Notes: generated by a model not told the origin, from the sequence alone. DNA of 64,000 nucleotides from an uncultured Candidatus Cenarchaeum sp. (GCA_958295735.1 OY282369.1:2518983-2582982); one strand, 5' to 3'; shown: positions 21,201 through 26,947, counted from the stretch's first letter. Numbers and translations are program-made.

Positions 21201-23189
21201 GCGCGCTCGCTGCTGGACGCGGCCGCGTTCTCGGTTCCGGAGTCCACCACGCTGCTGCTGCCCGCCGGCATCGTCACCAACGGCCGCGCGGCGCACGCGC
21301 CGGAGCGGGCGCCGCTGGACGTCGCGCGCGATCCCGACCGCCCGTCCTTCCTGCTGGCCTTCGTGCTGGACGGCAGCTCCATCGCCGCCGTCTATTCGGA
21401 GCCGGTGCTTGCCGTCCCCTCCCACTATACGAACATCACGGTGGGCGGCGCCGCGGCAGCGGGGAACGGCAGCGGCGCCTCCGGGGCGGCCGCGTTCGGG
21501 AACAACGTGGTAGTGTCGTGGAACGCGAACGCGAGCACGACCGCCTCGGCCGGCTCCGCCGTGGGATTCGACCTGTCCGCGAACGTGACGGACGCCTTCG
21601 GGAACCAGCTCGAGAATCCAGGCACAAAGTCCACCGGCGGGCCGGACGGGACCGGGCAGGCCGGCAAGCGGCCCGTGCAGGTGGGCGTGTTCGCGCGCGG
21701 CGCCGCCGACCCGTCGGCCGAGGCGGCGAGGCTGGGGGCCGCCGCCTTCAACGCCGTCTCGTCGGAGCGCGGCTACCAGTTCTACGTCAGCGTGTCCGAG
21801 CACGATCTCCCGGCGGGCGCATCCGGCGCGGCAGCGCTCCGCGGGGCGCATAACGGCGGGGAGGGCCCCTCCCTGTACGTGGGCCCGGCCTCCGATATAG
21901 CGCTGGCCGGCATGGCCGGGTACGCCTCGGAGAACGGCATAACCATAATATCTCACTCGTCGGCGGCGCGCTCGCTGGCCGTAGGGGGCGATCCCATATT
22001 CCGGATGGAGCCAGGCGCGGCGCACCTGGCCAGGGCCCTCGCGACAGAGGTGGCGCGGGGCGGGTACGGCGCCATAGTCCCCGTGGTGCAGGCCGGCCTG
22101 CGCGGCCCGGATTACGGCCTGCTGGAATCGCTGGAATCGGACCTGGGGCCGCTCGGGATACCCGTCGGCGAGCCCGTCGCGTTCGCGGCAGGCGGCGGCG
22201 GCGAGGCGGCCGCGCCCATAGAAACCGCCGTGGCGGCGGCCGCCGGGAGCGGGACGGCCAGGAGCGTGGCCGTCGTGTATGTGGGCTCGGACACAGAGCT
22301 CGCGGCGATGGCCGGCAGCGTGCCGGCGGGCGGCCCCGTACGGGAGAGGTCGGCATGGTTCGCGGCCGGCGGCGCGGGGGCCGGCGCGGGGAGCGGGGTG
22401 GCCGCGTCCCCCGCCATAACGGCCGATGCGGCGGCCATGCAGCTGGCCCGCGATACGCGGCTGTCCGCCGTCCAGTTCGCCGTGGAGCGCAATTCCATGA
22501 CGGACTACATCGACCGCATCGCGGCCCCGCGCGGCCCCGCTGCATCGGCCACGCCGGCCTACGCCGCGTACGAGGCCGTCCGCGCGCTGGGCGGCGCCCT
22601 GGTGGGGGCCGGGGGCGACCCGTCCCTCGCGCGGGGGAATGTGGCGGGCGCGGCCAACTTGGAAGGCGGCCCGCTCGGCCGCACGGGCATGGACGGGAAC
22701 GGCGACCTGCGGCTGCCCGTGACGTACGGCATATGGTCCGTGTCCGACGTATCGGCGGAGTGGGCGCGGGCCCCCGAGCTGCTCCTGGGCCTGGACGCGT
22801 GCGGGATAGATCTGGAAAAGTCGGCGCTCGCCCTCCCCGAGCTGTCCGCGGGGAGCACGAGCAGGCCGGCGCGGCAGACCGTGACGAACATAGGAACCGG
22901 CCCGATGCCCGCGGTGTCCGTGTCCGCCACGGACTGGGCGCAGTTCTTGAACGGCGTCCCCGTGCAGGGACCGCTGCCGTTCTCGTACACGGAGATGGCC
23001 GTGGGCCTGGACGGCGCCTCCCCCAGGCCGGCCGACTCTACCCCGCTGGCCGCGGGCACCGAGATACCGGGCGGGACGCCGCCGGGCGGCAGCGTGGACG
23101 TCGACTTCCGGATCAACCTGGAGGACCTGGACGCGCTCGAGGCCGACATCATATCGCAGACCGTCACGTTCGTCGCCAACTGCTCCTAG
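3252..23189 (+). CDS. Giant secreted protein: six NHL propellers, 34 Ig-like repeats, binding-protein-like C-terminus
   Basis: About 6,645 residues from ATG 3252 (TATA at 3222). GTG 3447 is an alternative start, giving 6,580 residues and a shorter tail before the signal peptide. Hydrophobic segment at 3522-3590 ending PYAHA, then mature DSHP: an export signal. Order: propeller block 1 (3610-4735), 3 Ig, block 2 (5650-6790), 3 Ig, block 3 (7690-8845), 9 Ig, block 4 (11550-12640), 11 Ig, block 5 (15960-17065), 4 Ig, block 6 (18270-19365), 4 Ig, two or three further beta domains (20580-21640), a type I periplasmic-binding-like domain (about 21655-22780), and a C-terminal domain ending FVANCS. 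Each block has six NHL units (YVADxxNxRVxVFD), hence a six-bladed propeller. Likely a cell-surface adhesin or receptor. Tandem paralog of the gene at 2-2386. The function is inferred from domains only. Confidence 0.85.
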   Translation: MPEDPDGPMYCLPARGMPRARPEPRARGAAGCAEPGALRRERGRRDGTNGGGPAPGPGCGKGGGGVKGKGAEPAPGGTRGPAASRHRLPPAAILIPAAALLAGFLAAAPYAHADSHPLTAEITSGAASPTSLAAVPFTMKFSGGVNATTIDESDITVSSGTVQGLRMVLRYNSTIGEHGTSSADDGKFNRPFGLAANGSGYLYVAERAGKRIQVFDPAGEFVAKFGGHSSDPHPDPGLFNNIYGIAADASSGRIYAADSVGSRTLIYESDGEYVADLTHPGNSFRPHIPIVLAVNGTGHVYVADNGNSTVQIFDSSGRHVAALDGAFNGPRGLAFDGPAGLVYVADRENDRIRVFDLDGMPVRNIGSSGNGTGQFTQPIGVAVDDLAGRIYVTEKTDNQRVQVFDSNWSHVSYLSGFPNVLHDPRAVAVDVPSGRVYVADTENHRVLVFDAAYEFSVANPADRETLTVSLPAGSVLDGAVNANEESNTASVEIDRTAPKPIVTSEQESPTGAVPIGFRVNFGEPVDGFGEGDIALSGTAPRGGVANFETVNASTYTFKVAPTGDGTIRVDIPAGAALDRAKNPSAAADRFSVTYVDEPPTAIITSTQTSPTNASTINFLVTFSEPVDGFVAADIELSGNATLAGGVKRFAGSGASYAFEVTPTGDGLVVVDVPAGAAQDMATTPKQSEAAPRLTIEYDPTPPAPAVTAAQSSPTNASTINFRVDFTEPADGFNASGIVLSGTAPRGGVANFATVDASAYTFDVSPASDGTVVVGIPEGAAADAAGNPSTAVRFSVAYDVTGPAPAVGAAVTGPTNLAAVPFSMTFSENINATTLDESDITVSSGTVQGLRMVLRYNSTIGTDGVRGSEPGEFNRPFGLAANGSGYLYVAERAGKRIQVFDPAGESVAKFGGHSSDPNPDPGLFNNIYGIAADASSGRIYAADSVGSRTLIYESDGEYVADLTHPGISVGSHIPIVLAVNGTGHVYVADNGNSTVQIFDPAGKHVAALNGTFNGPRGLAFDGPAGLVYVADRENDRIRVFDLDGMPVRNIGSSGNGTGQFTQPIGVAVDDLAGRIYVTEKTDNQRVQVFDAGWNHVSYLSGFPNVLHDPRAIAVDVPSGRVYVADTENHRVLVFDAAYEFSVADPADRETLTVSLPAGSVLDGAGNANEESNTTSIEIDRTAPKPIVASEQGNTAGTATINFRVNFGEPVDGFGEGDIALSGAATRGGVDNFATVNASAYTFDVTLTGDGTIRVDIPAGAALDRANNPSAAADRFSVEYVDGPPTAIITSTQASPTNASAIRFQVTFSDPVTQFDSGDVLLTGNATHGGVENFAGSGALYAFEVTPTGDGLVVVDVPAGAAQDTANKPSEAAPRLTIEYDPTPPAPTATAAQSSPTNASAINFRVDFTEPVDGFEAGDVALTGTAPRGGAANFATVDASAYTFDVSPASDGTVVVGIPEGAAADAAGNPSTAVRFSVAYDVTGPAPAVGAAVAGPTNLAAVPFNMTFSENINATTLDESDITVSSGTVQGLRMVLRYNSTIGTDGVRGSEPGELNRPFGLAVNSSGYLYVAERAGKRIQVFDPAGESVATFGGLATNFDDPEPGRFRNLYGLAADASSGRIYAADSAGNRTLIYEHDGEYLADLAHPGISRSHIPIALAVNGTGHVYVAYTGNNTVQIFDSSRKHVAALAGTFDSPHGVAFNASAGLVYAADTNNDAILVFDLDGMPAGSFGASGDGPGQLSEPIGIAVDELAGRIYVTEKEDNQRVQVFDSDWDHVSYLSGFPLELRNPRAIAVDVPSGRAYVADTENHRVLVFDAAYEFSVANPDDRETLTVSLPAGSVLDGAGNANEESNTASIEIDRTAPKPTITSTQASPTNAVTIRFLVNFSDPVDGFDADDVLLSGNATLDGGVKRFSGEGALYTFEVTPTGDGLIHVDIGAGAAQDGATNPSEAAKRLTIEYDDEGPTPVVTSTQASPTNAAAINFKVNFTDPVTMFDADDVLLSGNATLDGGVKRFSGEGALYTFEVTPTGDGLIHVDIPAGAAQDGATNPSEAAKRLTIEYDDEGPTPVVTSTQASPTNAAAINFKVNFSDPVDGFDADDVLLSGNATLDGGVKRFSGEGALYTFEVTPTGDGLIHVDIPAGAAQDGATNPSEAAKRLTIEYDDEGPTPVVTSTQASPTNAAAINFKVNFSDPVDGFDADDVLLSGNATLDGGVKGFSGEGALYTFEVTPTGDGLIHVDIPAGAAQDGATNPSEAAKRFTIEYDDEGPTPVVTAVQASPTNAATINFKVNFSDPVDGFDADDVLLTGNATLDGGVKGFSGEGALYTFEVTPTGDGLIHVDIPAGAAQDGATNPSEAAKRLTIEYDDEGPTPVVTAVQASPTNAATINFKVNFSDPVDGFDADDVLLTGNATLDGGVKRFSGEGALYTFEVTPTGDGLIHVDIGAGAAQDRATNPSEAAQRLTIEYDDEGPTPVVTSTQASPTNAATINFKVNFTDPVTMFDADDVLLSGNATLDGGVKRFSGEGALYTFEVTPTGDGLIHVDIGAGAAQDGATNPSEAAKRLTIEYDSTPLIPITTSTQASPTNAAAINFKVNFTDPVTMFDADDVLLSGNATLDGGVKRFSGEGALYTFEVTPTGDGLIHVDIRAGAALDVADNPSLAAARFTMEYDPTPPLPTITATQPDPTNASTINLRVEFGESVDGFEAEDVRLSGDAGPGPAANLAGSGASYTFDATTASDGTILVDMDAGAAQDAAGNPSREAARFSIARDSESPIPAFAPAEPGPTNLRTVPFAARFSEAINASTLDASDIDVTSGTVGNLRMMLQRSAAFGENGTGAGRLLSPYGVAIDGPAGRIYVADSGNSLVKIFNSTTNAYISNVPVSLASPYGVAVDGPTGRVYAAGADGAAGRVQIFDSATGAHATDLPGPFSNPFDVAPDGSSDRVYVADTSNNRTRVFDSDGNRLADLPGPFSYPAGVAVDSRAGRVYVSNSGNDTVQVFNSTTGAHVDDLPGPFDVPYGVAVDSRAGRVYVADSESNRTLIFDSGGNRLADLPGTFNKPRGVAVDPHAGRVYVADTGNHSIRIFDTVYAFDVADPDNLQTLNVSMRAGRVQDAAGNANGASDAAGIRVDRTAPFPTITAAQEDPTNSPTINFRVNFTEHVTEFGAGDVLLTGNASIPGGVENFTGEDNLYTFHVTPAGDGLVVVDINAGAALDAALNPSAAADRLVIEYDPTPPFPTITAAQEDPTNSPTINFRVNFTEHVTEFGAGDVLLTGNASIPGGVENFTGGNNLYTFHVTPAGDGLVVVDINAGAALDAALNPSAAADRLVIEYDPTPPFPTITAAQEDPTNSPTINFRVNFTEHVTEFGAGDVLLTGNASIPGGVENFTGEDNLYTFHVTPAGDGLVVVDINAGAALDAALNPSAAADRLVIEYDPTPPFPTITAAQEDPTNSPTINFRVNFTEHVTEFGAGDVLLTGNASIPGGVENFTGGNNLYTFHVTPAGDGLIHVDINAGAALDAALNPSAAADRLVIEYDPTPPFPTITAAQEDPTNSPTINFRVNFTEHVTEFGAGDVLLTGNASIPGGVENFTGEDNLYTFHVTPAGDGLIHVDINAGAALDAALNPSAAADRLVIEYDPTPPFPTITAAQEDPTNSPTINFRVNFTEHVTEFGAGDVLLTGNASIPGGVENFTGGNNLYTFHVTPAGDGLIHVDINAGAALDAALNPSAAADRLVIEYDPTPPFPTITAAQEDPTNSPTINFRVNFTEHVTEFGAGDVLLTGNASIPGGVENFTGEDNLYTFHVTPAGDGLVVVDINAGAALDAALNPSAAADRLVIEYDPTPPFPTITAAQEDPTNSPTINFRVNFTEHVTEFGAGDVLLTGNASIPGGVENFTGGNNLYTFHVTPAGDGLIHVDINAGAALDAALNPSAAADRLVIEYDPTPPFPTITAAQEDPTNSPTINFRVNFTEHVTEFGAGDVLLTGNASIPGGVENFTGEDNLYTFHVTPAGDGLVVVDINAGAALDAALNPSAAADRLVIEYDPTPPFPTITAAQEDPTNSPTINFRVNFTEHVTEFGAGDVLLTGNASIPGGVENFTGGNNLYTFHVTPAGDGLVVVDINAGAALDAALNPSAAADRLVIEYDPTPPFPTITAAQEDPTNSPTINFRVNFTEHVTEFGAGDVLLTGNASIPGGVENFTGGNNLYTFHVTPAGDGLIHVDINAGAALDAALNPSAAADRLVIEYDGTQPAPTFTAMHASPTNTTTVQFALKFDENIDGSTLDASDISASSGEVQGLSLPPHHGPAFGEEGTGPGQFRRTFGVAADGSSGLVYVTDRANKRIQVFDFAGTYVAEFGELGTGPGQFSNPYGLATDASSGSVYVADSVGHRVLVFDSGREYVADLPGPFSSPVGLAANASGHVYVSNSGNGTVQVFNSSRMHVADLPINFSSPGAVAVDASSGHVYVADRNNGRIHVFDSAGMPVAGFGTNGSGTGQLNRPDGLAVDGSTGRIYVAERGNHRVQVFGSDMEHASYLPGAFNGPRGVAVDPASGRVYVADTENHRVQVFDTAYAFSVANPDDRQTLNVSMPAGSVRDAAGNWNKESNTAGIEIDRTAPIPTVTSAQRDPTNSPTISFQVNFAEPVTLFGADDVNLSGNATHGGVANFTGEGASYEFDVSPTRDGMVRVDINASAARDAAGNPSEAAKQFPIEYDPTPPLPTITVTQEDPTNATTINFQVNFSEPVTLFNSSDIVLSGNASLAGDVHGFTGGNDTYAFFVTPTDDGMVRVDVPSGAARDAAGNPSEAADQLAIEYDGTATTLTINATQASPTNAATINFRVNFSEPVTLFDSGDIALSGNATLYGGVENFTGGNDLYAFNVTPAGDGLVRVDVNPGAAQDAAGNPTAAADQFVIEYDPTPPFPTITAAQEDPTNSQTIRFQVNFTEHVTMFDADDVVLSGNASLAGAVASPADGGASYGFGVTPAGDGAILVNIPAGAALDAATNPSEAAERFSIRYDGTPPTPTFTAMHASPTNMTTVQFALEFGENIDGSTLAASDISASSGTVGDPRAAQRHNSTFGEEGTGPGQFRSPSSMAVDGSSGLVYVADTANGRVQVFNSAGEHVATFGENGTGQLAGPVGVAVDGSSGRVYVADSNGSRVQVFGSGGEHATGLPGPFNNSAGLAVNASGHVYVANSGNNTVQIFDSSGNWVGDLPTNFSSPGAVAADGFSGHVYVADSGDGTVQVFDSSGKHVAGFGGHGSGQGQLGLPVGLAADGSAGLVYVAERGNGRVQVFDSDGSHVSYLPGPFDGPRGLAVDVPSGRVYVADPGNHSVRVFDTAYAFNVTDPANEQTLNVTMPAGSVRDAAGNANEESDTAGIEIDRTAPKPIVTAMHEDPTNATTIRFQVNFTERVSGFNASDVLLSGNATNATDSGGVKNLTDENNFAGENNLYTFEATPANDGLVLVDVPAGAALDAALNPSTAAERFSIEYDGTAPIPVINATQASPTSAATINFHVKFGEPVDGFGAADIILTGNASLDGGVASADGGASYEFDVNPAGDGTIRVDIGQGAAQDKAGNPSEAAKTFSIEYDGSAPFPTINATQASPTNAATINFQVRFSENVTGFEPGGIVLSGAAAPGSAANFAGEGDSYTFDVTPAGDGAIDVRIPPGAARNAAGINNTAATFSIVYDGTAPFPTINATQASPTSAATINFQVRFSEPVDGFGAAGVRLTGDAAPGAAENFAGGGDSYAFDVTPAGDGAIRVDIPAGAAQDKAGNPSSAARQFSITRDTAAALLLEAATLDLTAGANGRLVLEFSGAATVPDARSFPGEIVIRGGSAAAALSAADIPSVASGRAGGTEFALDISGAKRVELNGADLGSATLSLPDGFVSDALGRPYAGGGSAAVPLAHVQDPSPPRLAKAAFNLAPGSGNAGRLVITFDEAATAPGAQSFPGTIEIRGRSWGGDAAVSLSAADMLSVESGSTGDRTFVLLVSDRARSLLDAAAFSVPESTTLLLPAGIVTNGRAAHAPERAPLDVARDPDRPSFLLAFVLDGSSIAAVYSEPVLAVPSHYTNITVGGAAAAGNGSGASGAAAFGNNVVVSWNANASTTASAGSAVGFDLSANVTDAFGNQLENPGTKSTGGPDGTGQAGKRPVQVGVFARGAADPSAEAARLGAAAFNAVSSERGYQFYVSVSEHDLPAGASGAAALRGAHNGGEGPSLYVGPASDIALAGMAGYASENGITIISHSSAARSLAVGGDPIFRMEPGAAHLARALATEVARGGYGAIVPVVQAGLRGPDYGLLESLESDLGPLGIPVGEPVAFAAGGGGEAAAPIETAVAAAAGSGTARSVAVVYVGSDTELAAMAGSVPAGGPVRERSAWFAAGGAGAGAGSGVAASPAITADAAAMQLARDTRLSAVQFAVERNSMTDYIDRIAAPRGPAASATPAYAAYEAVRALGGALVGAGGDPSLARGNVAGAANLEGGPLGRTGMDGNGDLRLPVTYGIWSVSDVSAEWARAPELLLGLDACGIDLEKSALALPELSAGSTSRPARQTVTNIGTGPMPAVSVSATDWAQFLNGVPVQGPLPFSYTEMAVGLDGASPRPADSTPLAAGTEIPGGTPPGGSVDVDFRINLEDLDALEADIISQTVTFVANCS
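3640..8845 (+). repeat. Three near-identical segmental copies (propeller block plus three Ig repeats), about 2.04 kb each
   Basis: The string ctgcgctacaactcgaccat recurs near 3760, 5812 and 7853, and the surrounding propeller DNA is nearly identical for over 1 kb. Blocks 1 and 2 are closest; block 3 has diverged in the middle propeller blades. This is recent segmental duplication inside one gene. Confidence 0.9.
8847..11270 (+). repeat. 303-bp tandem array I: eight Ig-like repeats (101 residues each)
   Basis: The motif cgtgaagcgcttctcggg falls at 8978, 9281 and so on, a 303-bp period. Each unit reads STQASPTNAA through TIEYDDEGPTPVV. Units differ mainly at two cassettes (SDPVDGF or TDPVTMF; LLSGN or LLTGN) that are shuffled between copies, which points to unequal crossing-over or gene conversion. 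Confidence 0.95.
12646..15978 (+). repeat. 303-bp tandem array II: eleven almost identical Ig-like repeats
   Basis: Units begin TITAAQEDPTNSPTINF and repeat exactly every 303 bp (12663, 12966, 13269...). The EDN and GNN variants of the FTG(ED/GN)NLYTF site alternate through the first ten units, so the array probably grew as 606-bp pairs. The choice of VVVDI or IHVDI varies independently. Confidence 0.95.
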
Positions 23190-23885
23190 CCGCGGCCGCC
23201 TCCCGCGCCCCGCCGGCGGGAGCCCGCGATCCGGCGGGCGCATCCCGGCCGCATTTTTCCGCCGCGCGGCCGTCCGGGCCGCCCGCCGCGCCGCGGCCGG
23301 CCCGCCCCGATCCTCCCGCGCGGCCCGCCGCTCGCCCGCCGCTCGCCAGGTCCCGCCGGGGGATCCCCCGCCGTTCACCGCGCGGCCGCGCCCCGGCTCC
23401 GGCCCGCCGGGGCAGCCCGCCGGCGCGCCCCCGAACGCGCCGCCCGGAACCGCAGCGATCCCGCCCGGCGCCGCGCCGGCCCGCCAGGCGGCGCGCTTCC
23501 GTGAATACGCGGGCGGGAAGCGGCGCTCCGGGCTGCCTGCCCCCGCGTTCACCGCGCGCCGCGCCCCTTCCCCGCCCGCCGCCCGGCCTCCCGCGCGGCC
23601 CGCGCGCGGCCTCCGCGCGGGGAAACAGCCCTGCCGGCGCGCGGGCATGCCGTCCGGCTTCGCCGCCGCCGGGATCCGGATGCCCGACCGCACGGATCCC
23701 TGCATGGTGGCGCCGGGGCCGCGCACATGGCCCGCACCCGGGATCTGGATCCGCCGCTAGCAGAATTGGGCCCGCGGTTTGTCCTCGTCCACGGCGGCGC
23801 GCGCGGGGATCGGCCCGCGCGCGCCGGCCAGCTCGGCGCCCGCGCGCGGGGCCGGCGCCCGCCGGGAGCGCCGGCCGGGGATCGC
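23190..23885. other. GC-rich intergenic stretch, no gene seen
   Basis: It follows the stop of the giant gene. Only shadow frames cross it. A short T-run near 23254 could be a weak archaeal terminator, but that is a guess. Confidence 0.4.
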
Positions 23886-24353
23886 CTAGCGGCGGGCTTC
23901 CGCGCCGGGCTCGCCGCGCCCCCCGCGTACGCGACGGGCAGCCAGAACATGACGCTGAACGCGACGGCTATGGCGTGCGCGAGCTGGGGCGTGCGAACCA
24001 TGTCGTTGACAACCGACACGTACACGATTACCAGGGCGTTGGGATACGCGAGCAGCAGATCATACGGCCGGTACTGGACGGGGACAACGTCCGGCACGAA
24101 CAGCGTCGAGATGCCGTAAAGCGGAAGCGCGGTGTACAGCAGGATTCGCGCGCGCTTCATGATAAAAAAAGGCTAGGGTACCCCGACCTTCGGCGGGGCC
24201 CTGTTGGCGTCCAACGTGTCCATCATGCGGTTCCACGCGTTGCTCACGTGTGTTGCCTGGCCCGGCACGTACGTTTTTGTCGCAACGGTGACACCCGTTG
24301 AACCAACAATCGCCGTAACTGCGGACAGGGCTCGATCTTTTCATTCGTTGCAT
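23886..24353 (-). pseudogene. Decayed copy of the two-TM small membrane protein at 26113-26532
   Basis: From ATG 24160 the protein (MKRARILLYTALPLYGIS..., VVNDMVRTPQLAHAIAVAFS) aligns with the intact paralog at 26113. Relative to that copy, 31 bp are missing before 23925, which throws the C-terminus out of frame (the TAG at 23886-23888 is no longer read and the frame runs on to 23549). The 5' part, which in the intact copy encodes MGEKIG onward, is here split over frames (NEKIEPC in one, MQRMKRSS in another) with an in-frame stop (VP*PFFIMKRA). A TATA-like catatac near 24370 survives. Either a dead gene or a shortened membrane protein starting at 24160. Confidence 0.65.
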
Positions 24354-24628
24354 GGGACGACGACGGCGTAGTATATGAGGCCCGCGCAACGCTGTTAACC
24401 GCGCCGCCGCCGGGGGGTTTTCGCGGCGGGCCCCCCGAACGGGCGCCGCCAAAGTTGAAAACCCGTCCCGCCAGGGGCCCCCGGCGCGGGCGGCCGGGGC
24501 CCGTGGTCGTCGCGCGCCGCGGCGGCGCCGGGCCGGGGGCCCCGGCCGCCCGCCGCCGGGAGGGCATCCGGCGCCTCGCGGGCGCCGGCCCCCGGGCGGG
24601 CCGGGGCCCCCGGCCCGGCCCCGGCGCG

Positions 24629-25411
24629 CTAGCAGAAGTTCTGCGTGGCCAGCACCTCCTCGCTGCCGGTTATCGCTACCCCGATCCCGATCCCGACGTA
24701 CCGGGGATCCAGGATGTTGCCCCTGTGCCCCGGGCTGCCCATCCACCCGTCGACCAGGCCCCTCGCGAGCTCCTCCTCGCCGCCCAGCCACGCGTACGAC
24801 AGGGTCAGCCCCTTCACCATGTACGACGAGTACGTGTGCGCCTGGTGCAGGTTCTCGCCGGGCCCCGCATAGTGCGACCCGACGTCCCTCCGGCAGTCGA
24901 GCCCCGCGGCGCGCGCCCTGCCGGCCGGATCCAGGCCCTCCGGCGTGTCGTGGGAAAAGTAGCCCCTGGCCGCCATGTCGCGGCTGTGCCCGCGCGCCAG
25001 CGCGTCGATGGCGGCGATCCTCTCCAGCTCCCCCAGCCCGCGCCCCGCCCGCTCCGCGTTGGTCATCTCGTAGACGTGCATCTCCACGAGCCCCCCGTCG
25101 AAGCCGGACTCCGCCCTCACGGGGAACCGCCCCGCTCCCGGGGCCGCCCCGGCGCCCCCGTCCCCCGCTCCCGGGGCCGCCCCGGCGCCCCCGTCCCCCG
25201 CTCCCGGGGCCGCCCCGGCGCCCCCGTCCCCCGCTCCCGGGGCCGCCACCGCGTACGCGGTGACGGCCAGCGCCGCAGCGACGATCGCGGCGGCCGCGGC
25301 GATCTCGCGCCGGGACCCGCGCCCCCGCCCGAAACGGCCCCGCCGCCCCCGCCCGAAACGGCCCCGCCGCCCCCGCCTCCCGCCCGCCCCGGCGCCCCCC
25401 CGCCCGACCAC
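24629..25411 (-). CDS. Secreted or membrane-anchored CAP (SCP/PR-1-like) domain protein
   Basis: Start GTG 25411; a TATA-like ccttaaag (about 25434-25440) lies 26 bases upstream, so the transcript would be leaderless. Residues about 1-35 are basic and glycine/arginine rich, 36-57 form one hydrophobic segment (IAAAAAIVAAALAVTAYAV), then an 11-residue GDGGAGAAPGA repeat linker. The rest matches the CAP fold: HVYEMTNAERAGRGLG, the GYFSHDTPEG and PGENLHQAH signatures, and GWMGSPGHRGNILDPRYVGIG near the C-terminus. Microbial CAP proteins are extracytoplasmic and of mixed or unknown activity. A single N-terminal anchor would leave the CAP domain outside the cell. The paired Cys (DCRRD, QNFC) may form a disulfide. 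Confidence 0.85.
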   Translation of the reverse strand: MVGRGGAGAGGRRGRRGRFGRGRRGRFGRGRGSRREIAAAAAIVAAALAVTAYAVAAPGAGDGGAGAAPGAGDGGAGAAPGAGDGGAGAAPGAGRFPVRAESGFDGGLVEMHVYEMTNAERAGRGLGELERIAAIDALARGHSRDMAARGYFSHDTPEGLDPAGRARAAGLDCRRDVGSHYAGPGENLHQAHTYSSYMVKGLTLSYAWLGGEEELARGLVDGWMGSPGHRGNILDPRYVGIGIGVAITGSEEVLATQNFC

Positions 25412-25679
25412 GGCCGCGCGGGCCGCCCCGGCCCTTTAAGGGATCGCCGGCTGCGGGCCAACCGCCGCGCGGATGCCGGCGCGGCCGGGCATCCTGGCCG
25501 CCGCGGCGGCCCCCGGCCGGGCGCGGCCGGAAGGCCGGCCTAGTCCCCGCGCCCGATCCCGCGCATCGCGCCCGCGTACGCATCCGCGGCGGCCCTGGGG
25601 TCGTCCGGGCCCCACTGTCTTCCCTCGGGGAGGCGGATCTTCTCGTCCCCGAGGCGGGGAGCCGCCCGCTCCCGCATTT

Positions 25680-25810
25680 TTCCAGCAATCCTGCGTGCTT
25701 TTTCGGGCCGTCGACATAGTCCTCCAGGACGGCGCGCGTGGCCCCGCGCGGGATCCCGCGCCACTTCGCAAAGCCGTACTCCCGCCGGCATCGTCGGACG
25801 GCCCCGCATC
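25680..25810 (-). pseudogene. Remnant of the FAKWRDIP small-protein family
   Basis: On the minus strand one frame reads EYGFAKWRGIPRGATRAVLE and goes on to DYVDGPKKHAGLLEK, clearly the core of the proteins at 39867, 42424, 43075 and 48695. The N-terminal half, the ATG and the TATA box are missing, and the downstream sequence shifts frame (GKMRERAAPRLG...). A dead fifth copy. Confidence 0.7.
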
Positions 25811-25866
25811 GCTCGCCCGCCGCGCCTCCGCCGGGAATTCCCCGGGCCGCCAGATCCGCAGCGCGG

Positions 25867-25905
<39 letters not shown>

Positions 25906-26112
25906 AGGACGGCGGCATCCGCGGCGCGCGGGGCCGGCGCCCCCTCCCGCGCGGGCGCGGTCCCCCGCGCCACCGGGGCGTTCCCGCGGCGTCGCGCCCG
26001 CGCCGGGCCCCGCCGCCCGGCCGAGAACCCGATCCACCCCCCGCGCGGCGGCCCGATCCGCCGCGGCCGCGCGCGGGGCCGGCGCCCGCCGGGCGCGCCG
26101 GCCGGGGACTGC

Positions 26113-26532
26113 CTAGCGGCGGGCTTCCGCGCCGGGCTCGCCGCGCCCCCCGCGGCCGAGCCGATCGAGCAGCATGCCCGCCGCGTACGCGACGGGCAGC
26201 CAGAACATGACGCTGAACGCGACGGCTATGGCGTGCGCGAGCTGGGGCTCGCGAACCATGTCGTTGACAACCGACACGTACACGATTACCAGGGCGTTGG
26301 GATACGCGAGCAGCACCACGGCATAATGCATATGCTGATCCGGGACAAAGTCCAGCACGAACAACGCCGAGATGCCGTAAAGCGGAAGCAGGACGCACAG
26401 CAGGACTCGCGCGCGCTCCATGGCAAAAAAAGGCCGGGGCCCGACCTTCGGAGGGGCCCCGCCGGCGCCCGGCGCGCCCGCCGCGCGGTCACGCGCGCTG
26501 CCCGCGCGCGCCGTCCCGATCTTTTCGCCCAT
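26113..26532 (-). CDS. Small two-TM membrane protein, function unknown
   Basis: Start ATG 26532, 26-30 bases downstream of a TATA box (cttatacc, 26556-26564). 139 residues: a 37-residue Ala/Gly/Pro/Arg tail, then two or three hydrophobic stretches (VLLCVLLPLYGISALFVLDF; YAVVLLAYPNALVIVYVSVV; AIAVAFSVMFWLPVAYAAGM) and a charged C-terminus (LDRLGRGGRGEPGAEARR). ATG 26421 (MERARVLL) is an alternative start that matches the paralog. A decayed duplicate lies at 23886-24353, and about 500 bp including the upstream region was duplicated. No known family recognised. Confidence 0.7.
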   Translation of the reverse strand: MGEKIGTARAGSARDRAAGAPGAGGAPPKVGPRPFFAMERARVLLCVLLPLYGISALFVLDFVPDQHMHYAVVLLAYPNALVIVYVSVVNDMVREPQLAHAIAVAFSVMFWLPVAYAAGMLLDRLGRGGRGEPGAEARR

Positions 26533-26555
26533 CGCACGGGCCGGCGGCGGCGCGG

Positions 26556-26564
26556 TATAAGAGG
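26556..26564 (-). promoter_or_regulatory. TATA box for the membrane protein at 26532
   Basis: Minus-strand cttatacc within pure GC sequence, about 28 bases before ATG 26532. The same block in the decayed duplicate reads catatac at about 24370. Confidence 0.6.
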
Positions 26565-26947
26565 CCCGCGCAACACGGTTAACCGCGGAGGCGCCGGGGG
26601 GTTTTCGCGGCGGGCCCCGCCGCGAATCGCGGCGCGGCCCGCCCACGGCGCCCCGGCAGCGCGCCGGGCGCCCCCGCCGCCGGATCGGCCCCCCGCCCGG
26701 CGATCCGCGCGGCGGGCCCGCCGGGGCGCCGGGGCGCGGGCGGCCCCCGGCGCCCCGCGCCCTTTGCCGCGCCCCCCCGCCGCGCGCTTGATCCGCCTGC
26801 CGGCCGAAGCCCGACGCCCGCCCCCCGGCCGGCGCGGCCTGGAAAAACCGCCCTCCGGCCGCCGGAGTTTGGGCGGCCCGGCTCCCGCGCGGCGCGGGGC
26901 CGCGGCGCGCGTGGAATGTTCAAACGCGCAAAACAGGATGCGGTACC

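Noticed and set aside
8073-23726. A 5,217-codon open frame antisense to the giant surface gene
   Set aside because: It is a mirror of GC-rich, repeat-built coding sequence. It has no promoter, no domains and Arg/Val-rich repeats that simply reflect the sense repeats.
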